From: Spirochaetia bacterium UBA2205
Lineage (GTDB): Bacteria > Spirochaetota > UBA4802 > UB4802
DNA: 64,000 nt
Direction: 5' to 3'
NCBI GenBank assembly: GCA_002328585.1
Contig: DCUV01000060.1
Location: forward strand, 124,001 to 188,000
Shown: piece after piece, positions 8,502 to 17,840 of the stretch
How the letters are laid out: each line of letters starts with the position of its first letter
Numbering within the stretch: the first letter of the stretch is position 1
The notes under the pieces: model-generated
What the model saw: only the letters and a program-made list of their open reading frames with translations
What the model was told of the DNA's origin: nothing
Database searches by the model: none
Made by a program: the position numbers and the translations under genes

Positions 8502-8831
8502 ATGATTGAATTGACAGATAAAGGGAATGGTACATTTGTTGTAAAGATTAATATGCAGGAGGTTCATACCCTTGATGTCCCCGACCTTAAAGAAAAATTA
8601 CAACAAGCTATTGTGAATAAAGGGATAAAACGGTTGGTTGTTGATCTTGCAGATGTTAAGATGATAACAAGCTCAGGGATAGGTATATTTTTAAATATTA
8701 ATCAGAATTTGAAATCTCAACTACGTTTAGCAGCACCAACACCGGAAGTACAAAAGGTTCTGGAACTTACTAAAGTTACATCAATGATAAAAGTTTTTAA
8801 TTCCGTAGATGCTGCCCTGCAAAGTTTTTAA
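8502..8831 (+). CDS. STAS-domain anti-sigma factor antagonist
   Basis: A single STAS domain of 109 residues in the SpoIIAA/RsbV style: LVVDLADVKMITSSGIGIF near 45-63. The Ser that SpoIIAA-type kinases phosphorylate corresponds to S58 in the SSG motif. Such proteins bind an anti-sigma kinase in their unphosphorylated form and so release a sigma factor, or relay in Spo0F/Rsb-like switches. The ATG at 8502 has AAAGGTG at a good distance; an in-frame GTG at 8493 is less likely. No partner kinase or phosphatase is encoded nearby. Confidence 0.9.
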   Translation: MIELTDKGNGTFVVKINMQEVHTLDVPDLKEKLQQAIVNKGIKRLVVDLADVKMITSSGIGIFLNINQNLKSQLRLAAPTPEVQKVLELTKVTSMIKVFNSVDAALQSF

Positions 8832-8970
8832 TGCGAAGCTATCAACAAAAAAATTATTTACCCTGCATGATTTATGTGCTATATTTTTATATAATTATCA
8901 ATTGTTTTTTTATAGTATTAATTGTTGTAACACATTGTATATAGCACGATTATAAAGAGTAGTAATCGTA

Positions 8971-9077
8971 CTATCTTATCAAGAGTGGTAGAGGGACTGG
9001 CCCTGTGAAACCACGGCAACCGGGATGAAAAAGGCCGGTGCCAATTCCAGCGGAAGATATTCCGGGAGATGAGATAG
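8971..9077 (+). ncRNA. SAM-I (S-box) riboswitch
   Basis: The conserved S-box core is present in order: TTATCAAGAGTGG, AGGGACTGGCCC, TGAAACC, GGCAACC, then GGTGCCAATTCCAGC and GATGAGATAG. The P1 stem pairs 8971-8977 with 9071-9077. It binds S-adenosylmethionine. A terminator hairpin follows at once (9088-9120), then metX and metW, so SAM should switch transcription of the methionine genes off. A TATAAA at 8951-8956 could be the -10 element but its -35 partner is unclear. Confidence 0.97.
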
Positions 9078-9087
9078 CAATAAGTAT

Positions 9088-9123
9088 CCGCTTATAGGTT
9101 CTTCCGGTAAGCGGTTTTTTTAT
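9088..9123 (+). terminator. SAM-controlled intrinsic terminator before metX
   Basis: CCGCTTA at 9088-9094 pairs with TAAGCGG at 9108-9114 and is followed by a run of T residues. It lies between the riboswitch aptamer and metX, where the expression platform of a transcriptional S-box riboswitch is expected. Confidence 0.9.
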
Positions 9124-9151
9124 TTTAAGGGGGAGTTGATTATTTACTTAG

Positions 9152-10315
9152 ATGAAAGCGGAGATAATACCTGAAAATTCGGCTGGTATCGTTACCACTA
9201 ATTATTATACTTTTGCTGAGCCACCTGATGAATTGTTATTGGTTTCAGGGAAAAAACTTGGGCCAATAACATTAGCCTACGAAACATACGGTACTCTTAA
9301 CAGTGACAAAAGTAATGCCATATTAATACTTCATGCCCTTTCAGGTTCAGCTCATGCTGCAGGGTATCATGCAAAAAAAGATATGTATCCAGGGTGGTGG
9401 GATAATTATGTTGGTCCCGGTAAAACTTTTGATACATCACACTATTTTATTATTTGTTCCAATGTTATTGGCGGATGTAGCGGGTCAACCGGCCCATCAT
9501 CCATTAATCCTGAAACGGGAAAAGAATATGGTTTGGATTTTCCCATTGTCACTATTCAGGATATGGTAAATGCGCAATATCATTTAATTAAATTTTTTGG
9601 GATACAAAAGCTTTTATCAGTTGTTGGAGGTTCAATGGGTGGGATGCAGGCATTGCAATGGTCAATATCATATCCTGATATGGTGCAGTCTGTGGTAGCA
9701 ATTGCAACGGCAGCGTCTCTTTCAGCACAGGGGATTGCCTTCAATGAAGTTGGCAGACAGGCAATTATGCTTGATCCCAACTGGAATTATGGAGATTATT
9801 ATAACAATGAAAATCCTAAGAATGGACTATCGCTTGCACGTATGATTGGACATATCACCTACCTGAGCGAGAAGCTTATGCATGAAAAATTTGGCAGAAG
9901 ATTGCAACATTCAGATATTTTTAAATTTCACATGGATCTTGAGTTTGAAGTTGAGTCATACCTTCACCATAAAGGGAATGATTTTGTTCAGAGATTTGAT
10001 GCAAACTCATATTTATATATCACAAAAGCCATTGACTATTTTGATTTAAAGAATGATTTTAATGGTGATCTGGCTAACGCTTTTGTTAATGTAAATTCTA
10101 ATTACCTTGTTATAAGTTTTTCTTCTGACTGGTTATACCCGACTTCACAATCGCGGGAGATTGTTAGAGCATTGCGTATGAACAGCAAAAATGTTATTTT
10201 TACCGAAATACAGAGTGATAAAGGGCATGATACATTTCTGCTGCCCCATGAACAATTAGAGCACAATATAGCTAATTTTTTAAAACGGGAGTTTGAAAAG
10301 GTTCACAGGAAATGA
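9152..10315 (+). CDS. metX: Homoserine O-acetyltransferase
   Basis: The 387-residue alpha/beta hydrolase-fold enzyme transfers an acyl group (acetyl, or succinyl in some MetX enzymes) from acyl-CoA to homoserine for methionine synthesis. The nucleophile is S161 in GGSMGGMQAL; D326 (SSDWLYP) and H359 (KGHDTFLLPHEQ) complete the triad. The N-terminal LAYETYGTLN and the NVIGGCSGSTGPSSINP block are typical of MetX. It is downstream of a SAM-I riboswitch and overlaps metW by 4 bp, giving the common metXW operon. The actual acyl donor cannot be read safely from sequence. Confidence 0.96.
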   Translation: MKAEIIPENSAGIVTTNYYTFAEPPDELLLVSGKKLGPITLAYETYGTLNSDKSNAILILHALSGSAHAAGYHAKKDMYPGWWDNYVGPGKTFDTSHYFIICSNVIGGCSGSTGPSSINPETGKEYGLDFPIVTIQDMVNAQYHLIKFFGIQKLLSVVGGSMGGMQALQWSISYPDMVQSVVAIATAASLSAQGIAFNEVGRQAIMLDPNWNYGDYYNNENPKNGLSLARMIGHITYLSEKLMHEKFGRRLQHSDIFKFHMDLEFEVESYLHHKGNDFVQRFDANSYLYITKAIDYFDLKNDFNGDLANAFVNVNSNYLVISFSSDWLYPTSQSREIVRALRMNSKNVIFTEIQSDKGHDTFLLPHEQLEHNIANFLKREFEKVHRK

Positions 10316-10935
10316 AGGAATACAGGGTTGCGTATGATTTGATTCTGGATGAGATACCCTATGGTGCACGCGTGCTTGATTTGGGATGTGGTGATGGTCA
10401 GTTGTTGAAGTTGCTACAAACTACAAAAAAAGTTAAAGGATTTGGTGTTGAAATCTCACCTGAAGGTGTAAGCCAATGTGTTGAAAAAGGATTGTACTGT
10501 TATCAGGGTGACATTGATGAAGGGCTGAATGATTATAAAGACAATTCATTTGATTATGTGATTGTGAATCAGACGTTGCAAAGTACAAAAAAACCAGAGG
10601 TTGTTATACGTGAATCACTCCGTATATCACTCAACGCTATCTTCAGTTTTCCTAACTTTGCCCATTATAGCTTGAGATTGTATAGTTCATTCTATGGCAG
10701 GATGCCTAAAAATAAATTATTGCCCTATGAATGGTATGAAACGCCTAATATACATCTTTTAACAATAAAAGATTTTAGAGATTTTTGTAATGCGTTTGGT
10801 TATCCTATAAAAAAAGAAATGCATTTTTCAACCATTCGTTGTCATTCGGTAAAGTTACCTGCTATGCCCAATCTTTTTGCAGAGTATGGTTTTTTTATAT
10901 TGGATGGGGGACCATTTACCTCTGATACTATATGA
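10312..10935 (+). CDS. metW: Methionine biosynthesis protein MetW
   Basis: This 207-residue methyltransferase-fold protein has the SAM-site motif VLDLGCGDGQLLKLL near 22-36 and the MetW-typical NQTLQSTKKPEVVI and FPNFAHYSLR blocks. MetW accompanies MetX in many bacteria and is needed for, or supports, homoserine acyltransferase activity; its own chemistry is not settled. The ATG overlaps the metX stop (ATGA), which implies translational coupling under the upstream riboswitch. Confidence 0.95.
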   Translation: MKEYRVAYDLILDEIPYGARVLDLGCGDGQLLKLLQTTKKVKGFGVEISPEGVSQCVEKGLYCYQGDIDEGLNDYKDNSFDYVIVNQTLQSTKKPEVVIRESLRISLNAIFSFPNFAHYSLRLYSSFYGRMPKNKLLPYEWYETPNIHLLTIKDFRDFCNAFGYPIKKEMHFSTIRCHSVKLPAMPNLFAEYGFFILDGGPFTSDTI

Positions 10936-11002
10936 TTCCATCCCATTGAGATAATGTATTACGTATTTTCTGATGAGTAGTACAAAAAATAATAAAACAA
11001 AA

Positions 11003-11138
11003 ATTTTGGCTACACCCAACCCAATGTTTTTCTTTTTTAAAAGATAATAATATATCCTTCAAAGGTATTCCGCTACATAATCATCGTTTTACTGATAGAG
11101 TAATTACTCTTACAATTACCAGTTAGTGTAGCCAAAAT
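11003..11138. mobile_element. 136-bp MITE-like element with perfect 13-bp terminal inverted repeats
   Basis: ATTTTGGCTACAC at 11003-11015 is repeated exactly in reverse complement at 11126-11138. The interior is AT-rich and non-coding. Such a size and structure fits a non-autonomous transposable element or a remnant of one. No obvious target-site duplication is visible and no second copy was found in this window. Confidence 0.5.
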
Positions 11139-11496
11139 AAACTATAATTTATTGATGCAGTTTTTTTATCTAATAGTAAACTTTAAAGATAAGAAATTAC
11201 TATTCATTTTATGTCAAATATTTTTTTATATTAAAATAAAAAAATATATTATTTATATAATATGTTGTTATAAAATATAACATATAATTATATTTAACCC
11301 TTCTATTATTGAAAAAATTGCGTTTAAATTTTTTACATGACAATATGTGCATTGAAAAAGTACAGTATATGTATTGTTGATAAATTCAGGGTAAATGATT
11401 GATAAAATTATTGATTTCAAATAATGTATAACAATAGTTGTATATATTCAACAGATGCATTTATAGTTTTATAAATTATGGAATAAATAATTGCAG

Positions 11497-11506
11497 GCGA
11501 TAGTTA
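11497..11506 (+). repeat. GCGATAGTTA motif, copy 36 bp before the radical SAM gene
   Basis: Exact core in the extended context GGCGATAGTTACTT, between the AT-rich region and the ATG at 11543. It could fall within the 5' untranslated leader. Confidence 0.75.
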
Positions 11507-11542
11507 CTTGAAGATATCAATACACCATATTGATCCATTCCA

Positions 11543-13432
11543 ATGAAGATTCAATTTGTACAACTTCCGTTGATTGATCATGGTTTGCAGTATGTTACAG
11601 GCAATATCCCTAATGCTGCTGGAACATTGCACGCCTTTTGTGAGATAACCTCTGGTAGTACTATGAAAGGATTTCAACTGCCGTATAGCATCCAGAACTA
11701 TGGCTCTGACCCCATGATTGTGAATCACATATTACGCAATGAGCCAACGCATGTTGCATTTACATGCTACCTGTGGAATGTAGAGCGTTCACTGACAATT
11801 GCTAAAACGATTAAGGCTCTGGCACCACATATCATAATCCTTTTTGGCGGGCCTGAAATACAGGTTAACTCATATATCCTGAAACAAAAGCAATCATTCA
11901 TAGATATATTTGTCATTGGCGAAGGAGAATATTTTTTCAATTATTACTATAACAATACCTGCAAACAATTTATTCATATGGTCAATGGTAACGCTGTTTT
12001 TATTCAGGGCTCTGACCCCTTTATTCCACTGTCACAGATGGTGGAACCGTATACCGCCGGCTATCTGAAACCAATGCATGATAAAAGCCTGAGCGTTGAA
12101 GTGATACGTGGATGTCCTTTCAAATGCACCTACTGCCTCTATTCCAAAAATGCCAGCAGGGTCAGAGCCTTACCGCCGCACAAGCTTGCCGATATCATAC
12201 AAAAAAGTATGAGCGATGAAATACAGGAATTGTATCTTTTGGCCCCTACATTTAATCAATCCCCGCAATTCAGGGATTATCTGCAAACACTGATATCCAG
12301 CAGATTTTCTGTCTCACTGCATACCGAGCTCAGGGCTGATACCATTACCAGGGATATTGCTATGACCTTGAAGAAAGCCAATTTCCGTAGCGCTGAGGTA
12401 GGCATTCAAACATTAAACAAAAAATGTTTACAAAAGATTGGCAGAAAAACAAATCCAGGAAAAGAGCTACAGGGGATATTCCATTTAAAAGATGCAGACC
12501 TGACACTCCAGGTTGGTATAATACCGGGACTTCCCTATGATACTCCTGAATCATTTTACACAACAATGGACATTCTGCTTGATGCAGGGCTTGGGAATGA
12601 ACTGGAACTTTACCCACTGATGGTGCTGCCGGGTACTACTCTGTATGATGAGGCAATTGCTGCAGGTGCAACATTCATGCAAAAGCCACCCTATTACTTC
12701 ATTGAAGGATTCAATTTTACACAGCATGATATGACTGCCATAACACATTATTTTGAAGACACTACAGGATTTACCTTTGACACCCCATACCTGCCATCGT
12801 TCATTTTTAAGCAGGGGGAACTTGTAGCAGGCGCTTACATTGACCTTACAAAGCACCGTGCCATCCCTATAGAAGTATTTAATTATATGCAAACAAGTCA
12901 TGGTACCTTTTATTTGCTGTGCGATAGTTACCTGCAAATTGAACATGCCGTAGAATTAATAATCCAGCAGTATCCATGGGACACCATGCTCTGCTCAATT
13001 GTCCTTATTTATGATGCAGTCCTTAACGATGAGGATATTGCCAGCAAACTTTTTACGGCCACACATAATACCTTTTATTTCAGAATGATGCATTTTCAGG
13101 ATACCTATGATAAGCTGCCTGTGCGTATCTTCCAGGTATTTGAATCATTTGCAGCATATCTCAGAGCAAAAGAGCATTACCGCTGTATTAATCCTATCAT
13201 TAAACTGTTGCGCAGCAATTATAATGAAATTACAAATTATCACTTTGCCTATCCTGTGCCGGCTGTTGTGGCAAAAGGTTGTGCAAGGATGTATGTCCAA
13301 TGGATAAAAGAACAGTATGCTGAGTGTATTGATATTATAAGCTTTGAGGATGAGGATGATCAAAAGATAATATTTGCAACATTGGGGATTGACGGTAAAC
13401 CGACAATCCCCTTTACAACACTCTATGTTTAA
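11543..13432 (+). CDS. B12-binding-domain radical SAM protein
   Basis: Residues 1-150 form a Rossmann-like cobalamin-binding-type domain (HVAFTCYLWNVERSLTIAK, then IILFGGPEI and VIGEGEYFF). Residues about 185-400 form a radical SAM barrel with the cluster motif CPFKCTYC (the CxxxCxxC that holds the [4Fe-4S] cluster), followed by AEVGIQTLNKKCLQKIGRK and GIIPGLPYDTPESF, typical of the B12-binding radical SAM superfamily (BchE/HpnP-like). The C-terminal 200 residues look like the DUF4080-type tail. Substrate unknown. Its stop overlaps that of the convergent PG0541 gene by the shared bases TTAA. Confidence 0.88.
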   Translation: MKIQFVQLPLIDHGLQYVTGNIPNAAGTLHAFCEITSGSTMKGFQLPYSIQNYGSDPMIVNHILRNEPTHVAFTCYLWNVERSLTIAKTIKALAPHIIILFGGPEIQVNSYILKQKQSFIDIFVIGEGEYFFNYYYNNTCKQFIHMVNGNAVFIQGSDPFIPLSQMVEPYTAGYLKPMHDKSLSVEVIRGCPFKCTYCLYSKNASRVRALPPHKLADIIQKSMSDEIQELYLLAPTFNQSPQFRDYLQTLISSRFSVSLHTELRADTITRDIAMTLKKANFRSAEVGIQTLNKKCLQKIGRKTNPGKELQGIFHLKDADLTLQVGIIPGLPYDTPESFYTTMDILLDAGLGNELELYPLMVLPGTTLYDEAIAAGATFMQKPPYYFIEGFNFTQHDMTAITHYFEDTTGFTFDTPYLPSFIFKQGELVAGAYIDLTKHRAIPIEVFNYMQTSHGTFYLLCDSYLQIEHAVELIIQQYPWDTMLCSIVLIYDAVLNDEDIASKLFTATHNTFYFRMMHFQDTYDKLPVRIFQVFESFAAYLRAKEHYRCINPIIKLLRSNYNEITNYHFAYPVPAVVAKGCARMYVQWIKEQYAECIDIISFEDEDDQKIIFATLGIDGKPTIPFTTLYV

Positions 13433-13716
13433 AGCATCTCTTTTAATGGCATTACAAAGATACTAACGCCAGCATCTTTAAATTTAACCTTTAAAGATGC
13501 TATATCGGACGCAATAGCATCTTTCATTTTATTATCTTCTATTGCTACCATCAAACAGTTGTTAAGCCCTCCCCATATATGCGTCCCTAATTGTGGCTCT
13601 TTATTCCCTTCACCTAGTACACCTACAAACTTTGTATACCCTTTTGCATACTTTTTTGTTATCTCAACAACCTCTTCATCAACAGCATTGTGATATACAA
13701 TAAATAACATCACCAT
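13429..13716 (-). CDS. PG0541-family, PII-like transporter-associated protein
   Basis: This 95-residue protein, last gene of the efflux operon, matches the small PII-like proteins that accompany RND pumps in Bacteroidota and other diderms (PG0541 family). It shows the compact alternating strand/helix pattern VMLFIVYHNAVDEEVVEITK, then GTHIWGGLNNCLMVAIED and a hydrophobic final strand. A regulatory or trafficking role for the pump is suspected in the family but not shown. It starts 12 bp after the pump gene ends. Its stop overlaps the stop of the convergent radical SAM gene. Confidence 0.75.
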   Translation of the reverse strand: MVMLFIVYHNAVDEEVVEITKKYAKGYTKFVGVLGEGNKEPQLGTHIWGGLNNCLMVAIEDNKMKDAIASDIASLKVKFKDAGVSIFVMPLKEML

Positions 13717-13728
13717 GGTAATTCCCCC

Positions 13729-16700
13729 TTAAAACTTTGCTTTATGTTTTGCCGAATACTTTTCACGCCTGGTTTCAACGATCATGTATATAACAGGAAT
13801 AAATATAAGTGTAAAAATAAATCCCGTACTCATGCCACCCATAACGGCTCTGCCTATTGGTTGTGACATTTCAGATCCATCACCGCCACTGAATGCCATA
13901 GGGATTAGCGAAAGTACAGTTGTGAGAGTAGTCATCATAATTGGCCTGAGTCGTTTTGTTCCGGCTTCAACCAGCGCTTCGCGTAAACCCCATCCCCGTT
14001 GTATTAGAATATCAGTATAATCAACAAGAACTATCGCATTATTGACCACTATACCTACCAGCATAATGATACCTAAAAGTGTAGCAACACTGAACTGTGA
14101 ACCTGTTAAAAACATGAATAATGAAACACCAAACATACAGGTAGGAACTGAAAACATTACGATAAATGGCCTGATCAGTGATTCAAACTGTGCTGCCATA
14201 ATAACATAGGTTAGTATGGCACCCAGAACTAATACAAGGAGCAGATCATTAAAGGTATCCTGCATATCCTCATACGATCCACCAATTGATACATAAAAAT
14301 TTTGTGGTTTTGGTATTTTTGTGAGCGCTTCGTTGATGTCTGCAGCAACAGTGCTGAGAGCTCTTCCTTCAGCCTTACAGTTAATGTATACTACCCGTTC
14401 GTGATTCTTTCTGTCTATAGCAGTTGGCCCTGTTTTGTCAATAACATCAATTATGCTCCCTATCTTTATTCGTTTTCCCATAGGAGTGTCAATTTCCAAT
14501 GACTTAATCTGTTCAACCGTTTGCCTATCAGCCTCGCGCAATCGCACATTGATGTCGTACTCATCCCCCTCAAAACGATAGCGAGAGGCTACAAAACCAG
14601 CAACATTGTTCTTGATAAGATTGGCAACCTGATAGGCATTGATGCCCATCTTTGATGCCTTTTCCCTGTTGACCACCACTACCTTTTCGGGTAAGCCTTC
14701 TTCACGGGATATATCGATATCTTTTAAACCAGGGATGTTTTTAATACTGTTTGTAATACTCTGAACATATTGGTTTGATTGTTCAAAGTCATAGCCATAT
14801 ACCTCAATGGAAATGGTAGCTCCTTCGGAACCCATTCCTATTGAACTTGATCCCCTGCTCTGGTAGGTAAAGTTATAGGTAACTCCTGGGATTCCCTGTA
14901 ATGCCTTTCGCAAAATATCACGTATTTCAGACTTTGATCGTTCGCGGTATTTTAGCATCTTTAATTCTATCTGGATCCTTGCTTTGTAGTCGGTTAAATC
15001 GTTAAATGCTGCATTGGTTCCCTTTCCATATCCTGCCCTAACCATGACTACCTTTAATTCTTCCTCTTTAAATATTGGCAATGTGCGCTCTTCTATTAGT
15101 TTCATAATTCTGGTAGTTTCATCAAGATTGGTCCCTATAGGAAGGGTTGCCATTATGGTTATTCTGGAATCGTCGCGTTCAGGCATAAACTCCATCCCCG
15201 ATAGTGGTATCAATATTAAACCAATAAGGAAGGTTATGCCAACAAAGCTAATAACCTTTTTTTTATTATCCAATGCCCAGTTTATTGCTTTGCCGTAAAA
15301 GTTCTCTAAATCAATGAAGAATTTTTCACTTTTATCAAATAGAGGCTGTAGAACATTTGATCTGCCGGTATAGCGATGCTCTATTGTAGGTACAAACTTT
15401 GCAATGACCATGGGGATAAGGGTTATAGCAACAAACAATGAACTCATCATTGAAAATGTAATGGTCAATGCCATGTCAGTAAACAACTGAGCGGCTAACC
15501 CTGCACTGAACATAAATGGCACAAATACCACAAGGTTGGTAAGGGTAGAGGCTGTGATTGCTCCCCCCATCTCATCCGTTCCAAGTTTTGATGCCTCATT
15601 AAGGCGCGCCCCTTTTTCACGATATCGAAAAATATTATCGGTTACAACTATAGCATTGTCAATAACCATACCAACACCAATTGCCAACCCGCCCAGTGAC
15701 ATCATGTTGAGGGATAGATCAAATAAATACATCAAAACAAATGAGGTGATAACGGATATTGGTATTGATAACCCTACTAAAAGTGATGCCCTGATATTAC
15801 GCAATATAAGCAGAACAACAGCAATAGATATAATACTTCCTTGAATAAGGTTATTTAAAAGGTTTTGTATTGAGAACTGTATCATCTCCCCCTGATCAAA
15901 GATGGGACGTATATCAAAGCCTGCAGGAAGTGTTGGCTTTATCGATTCCAATTTTTTGTAAACATTTCGAACAGTCAGAACAGTATTTTTGCCCGACTGT
16001 TTCTGGATAAGCATTACCGTACCATTTTCACCATTGATGTGTACAATATCCTTTACCTCGCCAGGCTCAAATGAAACACGAGCGATATCGCGTAAATAGA
16101 TAGGTGTATTGTTGCGTACAGCAACGACAATGTTACGCATATCATCCAGGGACTTAAACTCACCCTCGGTACGGAATGTATATTTTGTATATGCGGTTTT
16201 GATGTCACCACCGGCTATATTTTGATTTTCAAGGGCAAGAGTCTGTATAATCTGGTCAATTGATAATCTATAGGCATCCATTCTGCTCTTAATGAGCTCA
16301 ACCTTAGCTTCAAGGTCCTCACCTCCTACAACCTGTGCCGAAGCAACACCATCAGTTTGCTCTATAAGATTCTTTATATTATCCTCAGCATATTTCTTGA
16401 TATATGACCGCTCGCGCTCTCCGGTTATTGCCAGTCCCATAATAGGAAGCATTGATATATCAAACTTTACCGTCACCGGGTTTTCAATACCCTCAGGCAG
16501 TCTACTTCGTACCATGTCAATGCGCTCGCGGATATCGGCTACTGCCTCTACCATGTCAGTACCCCACTGGAACTTAATGGTGATTGAGGACATGCCTTCT
16601 TTGGAAATGGAAGTAACATAATCAACATTATTAACGGACCCTACTGCCTCTTCAAGAGGTTTGGTCACCGAGTTCTCTATCTCCTTTGGTCCTACATTTT

Positions 16701-16854
16701 CATATTCAACGTATACTACAGCAATGGGGAATTCAACATCGGGGAAAAAGTCTAATTCAATAAAGTAATAACTCACAACTGAGAGTATAATAATACCAAT
16801 GTACAGTATGCTAACTGTTACTGGTCGGCTAACAGAAATATCTGTAATTTTCAT
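13729..16854 (-). CDS. RND multidrug efflux permease (AcrB/BesB type)
   Basis: At 1041 residues it has the length and two-repeat plan of HAE1-type pumps: twelve membrane segments and two large periplasmic loops. The start MKITDISVSRPVTVSILYIG is typical. In TM4 the proton-relay position reads GMVIDNAIVVTDNIF (D399-N400), the DN variant common outside Proteobacteria in place of the AcrB DD pair. It exports small amphipathic compounds using the proton gradient, together with the adaptor and TolC encoded just upstream. Order TetR-TolC-adaptor-pump-PG0541; 31 bp separates it from the adaptor. Confidence 0.95.
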   Translation of the reverse strand: MKITDISVSRPVTVSILYIGIIILSVVSYYFIELDFFPDVEFPIAVVYVEYENVGPKEIENSVTKPLEEAVGSVNNVDYVTSISKEGMSSITIKFQWGTDMVEAVADIRERIDMVRSRLPEGIENPVTVKFDISMLPIMGLAITGERERSYIKKYAEDNIKNLIEQTDGVASAQVVGGEDLEAKVELIKSRMDAYRLSIDQIIQTLALENQNIAGGDIKTAYTKYTFRTEGEFKSLDDMRNIVVAVRNNTPIYLRDIARVSFEPGEVKDIVHINGENGTVMLIQKQSGKNTVLTVRNVYKKLESIKPTLPAGFDIRPIFDQGEMIQFSIQNLLNNLIQGSIISIAVVLLILRNIRASLLVGLSIPISVITSFVLMYLFDLSLNMMSLGGLAIGVGMVIDNAIVVTDNIFRYREKGARLNEASKLGTDEMGGAITASTLTNLVVFVPFMFSAGLAAQLFTDMALTITFSMMSSLFVAITLIPMVIAKFVPTIEHRYTGRSNVLQPLFDKSEKFFIDLENFYGKAINWALDNKKKVISFVGITFLIGLILIPLSGMEFMPERDDSRITIMATLPIGTNLDETTRIMKLIEERTLPIFKEEELKVVMVRAGYGKGTNAAFNDLTDYKARIQIELKMLKYRERSKSEIRDILRKALQGIPGVTYNFTYQSRGSSSIGMGSEGATISIEVYGYDFEQSNQYVQSITNSIKNIPGLKDIDISREEGLPEKVVVVNREKASKMGINAYQVANLIKNNVAGFVASRYRFEGDEYDINVRLREADRQTVEQIKSLEIDTPMGKRIKIGSIIDVIDKTGPTAIDRKNHERVVYINCKAEGRALSTVAADINEALTKIPKPQNFYVSIGGSYEDMQDTFNDLLLVLVLGAILTYVIMAAQFESLIRPFIVMFSVPTCMFGVSLFMFLTGSQFSVATLLGIIMLVGIVVNNAIVLVDYTDILIQRGWGLREALVEAGTKRLRPIMMTTLTTVLSLIPMAFSGGDGSEMSQPIGRAVMGGMSTGFIFTLIFIPVIYMIVETRREKYSAKHKAKF

Positions 16855-16885
16855 ACCATAAAACTCCTTATAATGATGCTATCGC

Positions 16886-17812
16886 TTAATAATTAATCTC
16901 TTCCATATATACCAGCAGTTTAACGCCGTGCTTTACATTTTCTTTTCCTAATGTTACCACAACATCCCCATCATTGATACCTGATACAACCTCTGTTATA
17001 TTTTTGTGTACATAGCCTGGTGTTATTGATTGTTTAAATGCCTTGTTGTCGATTACCTTAAACACATGGTAATTGCCAGAAGCATCGCTCATAATGCAGT
17101 CGGACGGGATAACGACAGCCTTTTTAACAAAGCCAAGTATTATCTGAATATCTGCAAACATGCCATGCCTCAGTTTTAACTGAGGATTATCAATAAGTAT
17201 ACGTACCTCCTGCGTTCTGCTTGCTGCATCAAGCACTGCAGTTTTTCGGTACACCATTCCCGTAAAAGAGGTGTTGGGAAATGCTTCAACGCGCACCTTA
17301 GCCTTCATACCAATTTGAACCATGTTAATCTGCTCCTCAATAAGCTGTGCTACAGCCTCAACCTGATGCATGGTAACAACCTGAGCAAGTGGGGTTTGTG
17401 TAGTAACTGACATGCCTCTGTCCACCATGATGGTGCCAACATAACCTGTTAATGGTGACTCTACCACAGCCGGCATATATTCCATTCCAATTATGTCCCT
17501 GTCTATCTTGAATACAACCTGCCCCTTTTTAACATACTGTCCTTCTTTTACCAGAATCTCCATAACCTTGCCTGGTACCTGTGGAAATACATGAACAACC
17601 TCTTTGCCAACAATATCACCGCTTAGATCAAGGGTCTTTGTGATATCCATACGAACAGCTTTTGCAGCCTTAACAGCAACAACATGCTCCTCTTCCACCT
17701 TTTTTGGGGGATTTATTAACTTAACTACAAACATGACCAATCTGTAGGATGCAATGAGTGCAATTATAATAGCAACAATAGTTAAGATTGTTTTTGCCCT
17801 GCCTTTTTTCAT
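16886..17812 (-). CDS. Hairpin-less periplasmic adaptor (MFP) of the RND pump
   Basis: The 308-residue protein has an N-terminal membrane anchor (about 8-28), then barrel-sandwich (lipoyl), beta-barrel and membrane-proximal domains. The two lipoyl half-motifs, VPGKVMEILVKEGQYVKKGQ and ESPLTGYVGTIMVDRG, are joined by only about 20 residues. The long alpha-helical hairpin that normally contacts TolC is therefore absent. The same feature is known in BesA of Borrelia burgdorferi, and the gene order here (TolC, adaptor, pump) is that of besC-besA-besB. It bridges the inner-membrane pump and outer-membrane channel. Confidence 0.9.
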   Translation of the reverse strand: MKKGRAKTILTIVAIIIALIASYRLVMFVVKLINPPKKVEEEHVVAVKAAKAVRMDITKTLDLSGDIVGKEVVHVFPQVPGKVMEILVKEGQYVKKGQVVFKIDRDIIGMEYMPAVVESPLTGYVGTIMVDRGMSVTTQTPLAQVVTMHQVEAVAQLIEEQINMVQIGMKAKVRVEAFPNTSFTGMVYRKTAVLDAASRTQEVRILIDNPQLKLRHGMFADIQIILGFVKKAVVIPSDCIMSDASGNYHVFKVIDNKAFKQSITPGYVHKNITEVVSGINDGDVVVTLGKENVKHGVKLLVYMEEINY

Positions 17813-17840
17813 TATAAAACCTCCATGGTTCGTTTAGCAA

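Larger units (their letters stand above)
10936..11542. other. AT-rich intergenic region holding an inverted-repeat element and a motif copy
   Basis: About 600 bases with no supportable gene. It contains the 136-bp inverted-repeat element at 11003-11138 and the GCGATAGTTA motif at 11497, and is otherwise very AT-rich (notably 11200-11450). The promoter of the radical SAM gene must lie toward the right end. Confidence 0.7.

Noticed and set aside
11504..11728. Minus-strand frame at the start of the radical SAM gene
   Set aside because: A shadow of the radical SAM coding sequence with no conserved features.
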